DNA of 57,292 nt from JBKBYG01 sp046313435 (GTDB lineage: Bacteria; Pseudomonadota; Alphaproteobacteria; Rickettsiales; Arcanibacteraceae): NCBI GenBank assembly GCA_046313435.1, contig JBKBYG010000008.1, positions 1-57,292 of the forward strand, given 5' to 3'. This document shows, piece after piece, positions 16,440-23,919 of this stretch (position 1 is the stretch's first letter; the number at the start of each line of letters is the position of its first letter). The position numbers and the translations under genes are program-made. The notes beneath the pieces are model-generated. The model saw only the letters and a list, made by a program, of their open reading frames with translations, searched no databases and was not told the DNA's origin.

Positions 16440-17387
16440 ATGGAATCAAATAATCTAAAAAATCTTATATTAGAATTTGTAAAGGTAACAGAAGAAGCTG
16501 CGATTGCAAGTTATAATTTTATTGGTAAGGGTAATGAAAAAGAGGCAGATGCTGCTGCAGTCAACTCTATGAGACAGGCTTTAAATGTTCTTCCAATTCA
16601 AGGTTCAATAGTAATAGGAGAGGGCGAAAGAGATAAAGCTCCAATGCTGTATATTGGTGAGAAGTTAGGCAAGGGAGGCTTATGTGAAGTTGATATTGCA
16701 GTAGATCCTTTAGAGGGTACAACATTATGTGCTAATGCTGCAGATGGGGCGATGTCGGTTATGGCAGTTGCACCCAAAGGTAATTTGCTTAATGCACCCG
16801 ATATATATATGGAAAAAATAGCAATTGGCTCAGGTTATGCTGAAGGAATTATTGATTTAGATAATAATATAAAAACAAATCTTTCTAATTTAGCTAAAGC
16901 AAAAAAATGTAATATTTCTGATTTGTCAGTAACTATACTTAAAAGAGATAGACATAATGAGTTAATTTCAAAAGCTCGTGAAGCAGGAGCAAAGGTTAAG
17001 TTAATTACGGATGGAGATATTGCAGCAGTTATTTCAACTGTTTTAAATAAACATACCGATATGTATATCGGAATCGGTGGGGCACCAGAAGGTATTTTAG
17101 CAGCGGCAGCATTGAGAACACTTGAAGGACAGATGATGGGAAGGCTAATATTTAGTAATGATGATGAGCGCCAGCGTGCAAGTAAAATGGGTATAATAGA
17201 TTTTAATCATAAATACACAACTAAAGAACTTGCTAAAGATGAGGTAATTTTTGTTGCCACAGGTGTCACTTCAGGGCAGATTATACAAGGCGTGGATAAA
17301 TCGAATAATATAATAAAAACTTATTCTGTGATAACGGAATCATCAACCAAATCTGTAAAATACATCAATAGCCATTATAAGATTTAA
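16440..17387 (+). CDS. glpX: Fructose-1,6-bisphosphatase class II
   Basis: GlpX removes the C1 phosphate of fructose-1,6-bisphosphate in gluconeogenesis. The 315-residue protein has the class II signatures IVIGEGERDKAPML, the metal-binding DPLEGTTLCANAADGAMSVMAVA and the IGIGGAPEGILAAAALRTLEGQMMGRL segment. With tkt, gap, pgk and transaldolase elsewhere in the window, it supports a gluconeogenic/pentose-phosphate route feeding LPS and nucleotide synthesis. It sits between a lipoprotein gene and a glycosyltransferase gene, 8 and 3 bases apart. Confidence 0.96.
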   Translation: MESNNLKNLILEFVKVTEEAAIASYNFIGKGNEKEADAAAVNSMRQALNVLPIQGSIVIGEGERDKAPMLYIGEKLGKGGLCEVDIAVDPLEGTTLCANAADGAMSVMAVAPKGNLLNAPDIYMEKIAIGSGYAEGIIDLDNNIKTNLSNLAKAKKCNISDLSVTILKRDRHNELISKAREAGAKVKLITDGDIAAVISTVLNKHTDMYIGIGGAPEGILAAAALRTLEGQMMGRLIFSNDDERQRASKMGIIDFNHKYTTKELAKDEVIFVATGVTSGQIIQGVDKSNNIIKTYSVITESSTKSVKYINSHYKI

Positions 17388-17390
17388 TAT

Positions 17391-19184
17391 ATGCAACAGG
17401 GAAAAGATTTAGCCAGTATTATTATTGTATCTTATTATACTGGAGATCTTCTCTGGAGGACTATTGAATCCTCATTAACACAAAATCAATTACTTGAAGT
17501 AATTATTGTAAATAATGGGAATCCAGAATTTGTAAATACTGAACTTCAAAAATTAGCAAAAGAAAATGATAAAATAAGAATTTTAACCCCAGGTAATATT
17601 GGTTTTGCAAAAGCTTGTAATTTAGGAGTAAGTAAAAGTAGAGGTGAATATATACTTCTTTTAAATCCTGATTGTGTATTAATAGGAAATGATGTTCTTA
17701 CTAATTTTATAAAATATTTTAAAGATAATAAAGAAGCAAAATTGGGGATATGTAAAATTTTAAATCCTGATCGAACTATCCAAAGAACCTGCGTCAGAAA
17801 ATTACTTACTCCATTGATTCTACTGTCTGAAGGATTGTTTCTCTCTAAGCTGCCCATAACAGATAAATTTTTTCCAAAGATTAATGTCGAAGTTGAAAAT
17901 ATTCACACGGCTATAGATGTTGAAGCCATATCAGGCGCTTTTATGATGATGAGAAAACTTGATTATGAAGATGTAAAAGGAATGGATGAAAAATATTTTC
18001 TACATATGGAAGATATGGATTTATGTAGAAGGATAAGTAATAAGGGAGGAAAAATTTTTTATTTACCTTCAGTTGAGGCAATACATCATTTAAGTACTAG
18101 TGATGTGGCTTCAATTATTGTAGAAAAATATAAAGTAAAAAGCTTTATTAGATATTTTAATAAATTTTATGATAAATTATTCTCTCGAATTCTTACTCCT
18201 TTATTAATTACGAGACTTTTTATGTTATCGGTTTATAACAAGTTAAAGGCGGTACATCCAAAATGTCTAATAAGAAAATTTATAAACTGTAATAAAGATA
18301 CTATTCAAAATAATTTATTTCAAAATATAGAAAATAAAGAGGTAAAAAATAAAATTTTAGTCGCAGGTGCAATTAACCAGATTGGCTTAGTTCTGATTAA
18401 AAAATTACTAGAATTGCGATATAAAATTACAGTTTTATATAAAAACTCAACGATAAATTTGCCTTTAAAAAATGTTGAGTGGATACAAACAGATTTCACT
18501 AAAGAAATATACTTATCAAATATTGAAGCAAAGACATTAATATATACTGCCCCTTTATGGATGCTACCTAACCTGTTATTGCAGTTAAAAGAAATAAAAA
18601 TTGAAAGATTGATTTGCTTTAGCTCCACTTCAATTTATACAAAATTAAATTCTCCTAATCTAAAAGAAAAAAATATTGTTAAGCAATTAGTTGATGCAGA
18701 AAATAATGTTATTGCAATCTGTAAAGAACGAAACATAGCTTATACAATATTTAGACCTACTATGATTTATGGTTTAGGAATGGATAGGAATGTCAATTTT
18801 ATAAGCAATATTATAAAAAAGTTTAATTTCTTCCCAGTCATCGGTGAGGGTAAAGGGTTAAGGCAGCCTGTTCATGCAGAAGATTTAGCTGAAGCTGCTG
18901 TTAGTGTTATTGATAATAGTAAAACATTTGATAAATCGTATAATTTAGGTGGGGGAGAAAAATTATCTTATAAAAAAATGCTCGAAAGAATATTTGAATA
19001 TAATAGGCTTAAGCAAAATATAATAAATTTTAGTTTTCTAAAATATATATTATTTATTGCTGAAAAATTTTTTAAATTACCATTTAATAGTGAAATGGCA
19101 AATAGAATGAATCAGGATATGGTATTTGATTATCAGGAAGCTACGAACGACTTTCAGTATCAACCAAGAGAGTTTTTAAAGTAA
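17391..19184 (+). CDS. Fusion: family 2 glycosyltransferase + NAD(P)-binding SDR/epimerase-like domain
   Basis: Residues about 8 to 235 form a GT2 (rhamnosyltransferase-like) domain: SIIIVSYYTGDLLWRTIES, nucleotide-sugar/metal motif LLNPDC (residues 91-95) and the acceptor-side HMEDMDLCRR with the presumed catalytic base. After a linker, residues about 321 to 570 resemble an extended/atypical SDR: KILVAGAINQIG, CFSSTSIY, FRPTMIYG, and RQPVHAEDLAEAAV. The SDR lacks the middle glycine of GxxGxxG and has no clear YxxxK, so it may bind a nucleotide sugar or be non-catalytic. Neighbours (acyltransferase, waaA) point to surface glycan or LPS assembly; the sugar is unknown. Confidence 0.82.
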   Translation: MQQGKDLASIIIVSYYTGDLLWRTIESSLTQNQLLEVIIVNNGNPEFVNTELQKLAKENDKIRILTPGNIGFAKACNLGVSKSRGEYILLLNPDCVLIGNDVLTNFIKYFKDNKEAKLGICKILNPDRTIQRTCVRKLLTPLILLSEGLFLSKLPITDKFFPKINVEVENIHTAIDVEAISGAFMMMRKLDYEDVKGMDEKYFLHMEDMDLCRRISNKGGKIFYLPSVEAIHHLSTSDVASIIVEKYKVKSFIRYFNKFYDKLFSRILTPLLITRLFMLSVYNKLKAVHPKCLIRKFINCNKDTIQNNLFQNIENKEVKNKILVAGAINQIGLVLIKKLLELRYKITVLYKNSTINLPLKNVEWIQTDFTKEIYLSNIEAKTLIYTAPLWMLPNLLLQLKEIKIERLICFSSTSIYTKLNSPNLKEKNIVKQLVDAENNVIAICKERNIAYTIFRPTMIYGLGMDRNVNFISNIIKKFNFFPVIGEGKGLRQPVHAEDLAEAAVSVIDNSKTFDKSYNLGGGEKLSYKKMLERIFEYNRLKQNIINFSFLKYILFIAEKFFKLPFNSEMANRMNQDMVFDYQEATNDFQYQPREFLK

Positions 19185-19186
19185 GA

Positions 19187-19897
19187 ATGAAATTAACTAA
19201 ATATATAAGTAAAAAATTATTGGCGAACTCTAAAGTTAAGAAAGTAATTTCATGGCTAGCATATAAATATATTAGTTTTGTATATTACTCTACAAAGTGG
19301 GAAATCATTGCTCCTGAGAATATGAATTTAGATTTATTAAGTGGAAAGCCCGTTATTTATGCTTTTTGGCATGGTAGACTCATGCTTATGTCGCCATATT
19401 TAGCGCCCGTATATAATAAAATAAATGTACTTAGCTCTGGGCATAGAGATGGTGATTTAATGTCTAATATTACTAAATATTTTAATTTCAATACTATATA
19501 TGGAACAAGAAAAAAAAATAGTATTAGTGCCACACGCGAAATTCTCAGGAAGTTACAAAAAGGTGAATCTTTAGCAATTACTCCAGATGGAGGACAAAGA
19601 GGCCCAAGGATGCATATTAAAAGTAATATTATTAATATTGCAAGGATTTCAGGGACTATAATAGTTCCAATAACATATTCTATTTCAAAATGTCATATCA
19701 TTAATAGCTGGGATAAGTTTATTCTAGCTTTTCCTTATGGAAAAGGGGTTATTATTTATGGCGATCCTATAGTAGTGCCAAAAAATCTTAGCTCTGAAGA
19801 GGAAAATAGTTATACATTACAATTAGAAGAAAAATTAAATAAAATTTCTTTTGAAGCTGATAGTTTAGTAAATATAGATCCTATAATGCCTGCTTAA
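19187..19897 (+). CDS. Lysophospholipid acyltransferase-family protein (DUF374)
   Basis: This 236-residue protein matches the DUF374 family: a YAFWHGRLMLMSPYL segment containing the HxxxxM-type acyltransferase core, then VLSSGHRDGDLMSNI, and ITPDGGQRGPRMHIKSNII. DUF374 proteins are related to LpxL-type acyltransferases and commonly sit beside waaA in alphaproteobacteria, so a role in lipid A or inner-core acylation at the inner membrane is likely. The exact substrate is unknown. It is 2 bases after the fusion gene and 3 bases before waaA. Confidence 0.85.
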   Translation: MKLTKYISKKLLANSKVKKVISWLAYKYISFVYYSTKWEIIAPENMNLDLLSGKPVIYAFWHGRLMLMSPYLAPVYNKINVLSSGHRDGDLMSNITKYFNFNTIYGTRKKNSISATREILRKLQKGESLAITPDGGQRGPRMHIKSNIINIARISGTIIVPITYSISKCHIINSWDKFILAFPYGKGVIIYGDPIVVPKNLSSEEENSYTLQLEEKLNKISFEADSLVNIDPIMPA

Positions 19898-19900
19898 AAT

Positions 19901-21148
19901 ATGGTTATATTTCTTTATAGGATTTTAAGCTCAATATTTTATCCTCTGATATTTATTTATCTTCTTTACCGAAAATCTAATAATAAAGAAGACCATTTAC
20001 GTTTTAGGGAAAGATTAGGATATTCTAAAATTGATCGTCCGTTAGGGTATCTGATTTGGGTTCATGCGGCAAGTGTAGGTGAAGTGCAATCTGCAATACC
20101 TTTAATGCAAGAAATTTTAAAATTTAATAATATAACTATACTAGTCAGTACAGGGACTTTAACATCAGCAAAATTAATTGAATCTAAATTAGACTTAAAT
20201 GTGATCCATCAGTATCTACCTATTGATAATGTAAGAGCTGTAAAAAGATTTATTAGTCATTGGCAACCAAATTTAATATTGTGGATAGAATCTGAGTTAT
20301 GGCCTAATACTTTGACAATAATAAATAAATTTGCTCGCTTAATCTTAATTAATGGACGGATTTCAGATCGATCATTTAAAAAATGGAGTAGATATCCAAA
20401 ATTTGTAAAAATTCTTCTTTCATGTTTTACGCTTATTCTTCCTCAAAGTAAACTAGATCAGGAAAGGTTTGCGATTTTAGGAGCTGAAAATATCAAATAT
20501 ATTGGAAATTTAAAATATGCGATATTTAATTCGTCAAATGATATACAAAAAATAAATGAAGTAAAAAAATTATTTAATGGTAAAAAATATATTCTACTTG
20601 CTGCAAGCACTCATGAAGGCGAAGAAGAATTAATAGCTAACATTTATAAAGATCTTAAAAAAAAGTATGAGGATTTATTTTTAATTATAGCGCCAAGGCA
20701 TCCTATAAGAAATATTGAAATATTGAATCAACTAAAAAATTTTAATATTTCATCACGGTCAAAGAATGAACATGTAGATGAGCTAACAGATATATATTTA
20801 GCTGATACAATAGGCGAGCTAACATTGTTTTATGAAATAGCAGATATTGCTTTTATTGGTGGTTCATTTACAAAGATAGGTGGACATAATCCTTTAGAGG
20901 CGGCACAATTTAATTGTGGAATAATTACAGGCCCACATATTTATAATTTTAAAGAAATAATAGAAGAGTTTACTAAAGAAAAAGCAATAATTGTGGCTGA
21001 GAGTGCAGAGTTTCTTGTAAATAATTTAGATGAGATGCTCAGAGATAAGCAGTATTTAAAAAAGCTACAACATAATGCTAAAGTTATTGTAGAAAAAAAG
21101 TCTAATATTATCAATAATATTATGGAAATAATTAATGACTATATTTAA
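19901..21148 (+). CDS. waaA: 3-deoxy-D-manno-octulosonic acid (Kdo) transferase
   Basis: WaaA transfers Kdo from CMP-Kdo onto lipid A precursor at the cytoplasmic face of the inner membrane. The 415-residue protein begins with a membrane anchor, then has the family motif IWVHAASVGEVQSA, WIESELWPN, LINGRISDRS, and the C-terminal CMP-Kdo site GGSFTKIGGHNPLEAA. Its presence shows that the organism makes a Kdo-containing LPS. The neighbouring DUF374 gene supports the assignment. The next gene overlaps its 3' end by 14 bases. Confidence 0.96.
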   Translation: MVIFLYRILSSIFYPLIFIYLLYRKSNNKEDHLRFRERLGYSKIDRPLGYLIWVHAASVGEVQSAIPLMQEILKFNNITILVSTGTLTSAKLIESKLDLNVIHQYLPIDNVRAVKRFISHWQPNLILWIESELWPNTLTIINKFARLILINGRISDRSFKKWSRYPKFVKILLSCFTLILPQSKLDQERFAILGAENIKYIGNLKYAIFNSSNDIQKINEVKKLFNGKKYILLAASTHEGEEELIANIYKDLKKKYEDLFLIIAPRHPIRNIEILNQLKNFNISSRSKNEHVDELTDIYLADTIGELTLFYEIADIAFIGGSFTKIGGHNPLEAAQFNCGIITGPHIYNFKEIIEEFTKEKAIIVAESAEFLVNNLDEMLRDKQYLKKLQHNAKVIVEKKSNIINNIMEIINDYI

Positions 21149-22001
21149 AAATTTTTCAATAAAAATATTTGTAATTTTACTAGCTATTTTTATACCTATA
21201 ACAGTATTTTCAAGTGATGAATCTGCTCAGAATTTAAACTATATGAGAACTTTAAGATATTTTTCTCAAACTATAGCTAATGAAGTATTAATAATAAATT
21301 TAAAATGCGATTTTCCAGCAACTTCAAAAATTTATGGTTATAAATCTGAGGTTAATCCTGAGCGGTTACGTATTGTAGTAAACTTATTTGAAAGATTATT
21401 AAATAGCTTCATAAATGGAGATCCTGAATTAAACATCAAACTGCTAAATAATTCTAAATGGCGAGTTTGTGTAAATGATTTAAACAACAAATGGGAAAAA
21501 ATTTTTCCCTTAATTAAAATAATTTTAAATAATAATGAAGCTGGCTCACCTATAGTTAATAATATTCTTGATGCAATCTCATTAATTTTCAATCAAGCAA
21601 ATGAATGTGTTAAAATACTTGATGATAATAATTCACCGAATATTAGAACAACAATTAAAAACTTATATTCAATTAATCAAGCTTTAACAAAAAATTTTTA
21701 TACCATAGCTTTTAGAAAAAATATAGAAGAAGAGCAAGCAACAGCTAAGCAGCTTCTTAATTTATTTGATAATTATATGAAAGCTTTTCAAAAAGGAAGT
21801 AAAGAATTATCCATTACACAAAGTATCGATCCTGATATTCAAGCGCAAATTAATAAAATAGACGATTTGTGGAATAAGCAAAAATCATTGATTGAAACAG
21901 CAATTTATGCAGATCAAATTCCGAAATATAAACTTACAGAAATGGTTGCGCTTAATCTAAATATATTAGATCAGATTGATGCCCTAAGTAAAATATATTA
22001 A
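21135..22001 (+). CDS. Exported protein of unknown function
   Basis: The 288-residue product starts with a signal peptide (KNFSIKIFVILLAIFIPITVFSSDES). The remainder is Asn/Lys-rich and looks wholly alpha-helical, with a short motif around NEVLIINLKCDFPATSKI. I recognise no domain. The start overlaps the waaA end by 14 bases and a GGA lies upstream, so it is translated from the same message. It is the last gene of the envelope run that begins at ftsW. A periplasmic or outer-membrane-facing role is inferred only from the signal and context. Confidence 0.7.
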   Translation: MTIFKNFSIKIFVILLAIFIPITVFSSDESAQNLNYMRTLRYFSQTIANEVLIINLKCDFPATSKIYGYKSEVNPERLRIVVNLFERLLNSFINGDPELNIKLLNNSKWRVCVNDLNNKWEKIFPLIKIILNNNEAGSPIVNNILDAISLIFNQANECVKILDDNNSPNIRTTIKNLYSINQALTKNFYTIAFRKNIEEEQATAKQLLNLFDNYMKAFQKGSKELSITQSIDPDIQAQINKIDDLWNKQKSLIETAIYADQIPKYKLTEMVALNLNILDQIDALSKIY

Positions 22002-22061
22002 TATAGAATATCAATATACAATTTTATAGGATATTTTCCTTAAATAGTGTCTTTGAAGCTT

Positions 22062-22832
22062 TCATTGGAAACCTGCAACCTGTGTATCCCATAATTGCTT
22101 ATATAAGCCTTTGGCACTTAGCAGTTCATTATGAGTACCATCTTCTATAATTTTCCCTTTATCAAACACTAAAATACGGTCCATAGAAAGTAAAGTAGAT
22201 AAACGGTGGGCAATAATAATTGTTGTCTTATTTTTAACCAACTCTTGTAAATTTTTCTGAATTAAGCCTTCTGTTACTGAATCAAGTTGTGAAGTTGCTT
22301 CATCAAGTATAAGTATAGGAGAATTTTTCAATATAGCTCTAGCAATAGCGATACGCTGACGCTGTCCACCTGAAAGCTTTATTCCACGCTCGCCTACAAG
22401 CGAATCATAACCCTCAGTTAGCTTCATTATAAATTCGTGAGCATATGCTTTTTTTGCAGCTTCAACAACTTCTTCATCAGTAGCATTTATTTTACCATAA
22501 CGAATATTCTCCATTATACTTCGGTGAAAAAGACTTGGATCTTGCGAAATCAAAGCGATATTTTCCCTTAAAGAATCTTGAGTTACATTACGAATATCTT
22601 GGTTATCAATTGAAATTGAACCGTCTGTTATATCGTAAAGTCGGAGTATAAGATTTACAAATGTTGATTTTCCACTACCCGAATAACCAACAAGTCCTAC
22701 TTTTTGCCCAGTTTTAATTTCAATATACATATTCTCAAAAAGCGGTTCAATATCTTTATAAAAGAAATTAACATTGTTGAAATTTATTTTCCCTTTTTCA
22801 CATATTAGGATAGTAGCATTAGGTTTATCCAC
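22062..22832 (-). CDS. ABC transporter nucleotide-binding domain (3' part of a split half-transporter)
   Basis: This 256-residue ORF is a complete ABC ATPase domain: Walker A GYSGSGKST, Q-loop SQDPSLF, signature LSGGQRQRIAIARAIL, Walker B ILILDEATSQLD and the switch His in IIAHRLST. It must start at GTG 22832, because TGA is the codon just before it in this frame. The GTG overlaps the stop of the membrane-domain ORF (GTGGATAA). Removing one copy of the tandem CACT at 22830..22837 would join both ORFs into one ordinary MsbA-like half-transporter. It may be made by coupled reinitiation or be the tail of a frameshifted gene. Confidence 0.85.
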   Translation of the reverse strand: MDKPNATILICEKGKINFNNVNFFYKDIEPLFENMYIEIKTGQKVGLVGYSGSGKSTFVNLILRLYDITDGSISIDNQDIRNVTQDSLRENIALISQDPSLFHRSIMENIRYGKINATDEEVVEAAKKAYAHEFIMKLTEGYDSLVGERGIKLSGGQRQRIAIARAILKNSPILILDEATSQLDSVTEGLIQKNLQELVKNKTTIIIAHRLSTLLSMDRILVFDKGKIIEDGTHNELLSAKGLYKQLWDTQVAGFQ

Positions 22833-23826
22833 TCACTATATCAAGTGGCTCCATTAGAGCATTTAAACTTTGCTTACATCTGCCTACTGCTTTATTAAAC
22901 TCATCAACTTCTGACATTGTGTACCACATCATATGTCCTGTTTCCATGCAAAGCCCCAAGATAAGAGCAAAATCACCTATTGTTACTAAATTTTTGCCGT
23001 ATAAATAAACTAGAAAATAAGTTGAAAAAGCCATCATTACAGCTATTAATCCACCTTGAATAGAAGCTATTATAAGTGAATAAAGATATGTTGCTTTATA
23101 AGTTTCTTGTTGTTTTCTAAAAAATGGGACCATCCTTAAATTTTCATAGTATTTTCTTGAAAATATTCTGATATTACTATGATTAGATAAAGCATCTACT
23201 AACTCTCCTACTACAATTGATTCAGCGTATACTTGAGCATCAGTAAGTAAAATAAGTTTCTTTGACATTATAATACTTATGCTGCCAAATATTAAGACCC
23301 AAGTAATCAATATAAAACAAAAGATAGGGTTTACAAAATAAACAGCAACTAAGCCAGTTAATAATAGGGAAGCACCTCTCAAGAAGTTAGAAGCAATACT
23401 TGCCATTAATTTTTCAATACCGTCTGCTAAATTAGTAATTTGTTTAGATAGTTTTCCTGTTAAAGTATCTTGATAAAATTGATTAGATTTTTCAAGCACA
23501 TGATCCATTAACTTTGCAATAATGCTATTAATAATCAGTGGATAAAATCTTGATCTTATATATGTTATGCTTCTCCAAGTAATATTATCAAATATAATGA
23601 AATTTAGCACTATTAAGCTGGCTGGAAGATAAGTGATAGAAATATTGCTATAACTTACCTGGGGTAAGAGATTAATTATATTTTTAATAATAAGACTATT
23701 AAAAGGTCCCCAGAATCCAGCAGCAATTCCAAGCAAAATGTATATGGCTACTACAAATTTATAATCCCTAAGAAAATACCATATAAATGGAAATAGAGTT
23801 TTTGGCAAAAAGTTGCTTTGTTTCAT
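22825..23826 (-). CDS. ABC transporter transmembrane domain (5' part of a split half-transporter)
   Basis: The 333-residue ORF is an ABC exporter membrane domain with about six hydrophobic segments, including the intracellular coupling-helix region (YQDTLTGKLSKQITNLADGIEKL). It ends in PLDIVSG at a TAA where a normal half-transporter would run on into its ATPase domain, which is encoded in the next frame at 22062..22832. The break is a 4-bp tandem duplication (AGTG twice on the coding strand). Both halves are otherwise undamaged. Family substrates include lipids and drugs; none can be assigned here. It could be a very recent pseudogene, a functional two-piece transporter, or an assembly error. 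Confidence 0.85.
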   Translation of the reverse strand: MKQSNFLPKTLFPFIWYFLRDYKFVVAIYILLGIAAGFWGPFNSLIIKNIINLLPQVSYSNISITYLPASLIVLNFIIFDNITWRSITYIRSRFYPLIINSIIAKLMDHVLEKSNQFYQDTLTGKLSKQITNLADGIEKLMASIASNFLRGASLLLTGLVAVYFVNPIFCFILITWVLIFGSISIIMSKKLILLTDAQVYAESIVVGELVDALSNHSNIRIFSRKYYENLRMVPFFRKQQETYKATYLYSLIIASIQGGLIAVMMAFSTYFLVYLYGKNLVTIGDFALILGLCMETGHMMWYTMSEVDEFNKAVGRCKQSLNALMEPLDIVSG

Positions 23827-23919
23827 TATAAAATTGCTTATTTTATAGAGTTTTTATAAATTACTAGTATATTATATATGTCTGGTTTTCAACTTATTAT
23901 CTGTTCGTGAAATAATTAC

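Noticed and set aside
22062..23826. Calling the ABC transporter simply a pseudogene
   Set aside because: Both parts are intact, a usable GTG overlaps the stop, and only one 4-bp duplication separates them, so function in two pieces or an assembly error remains open.
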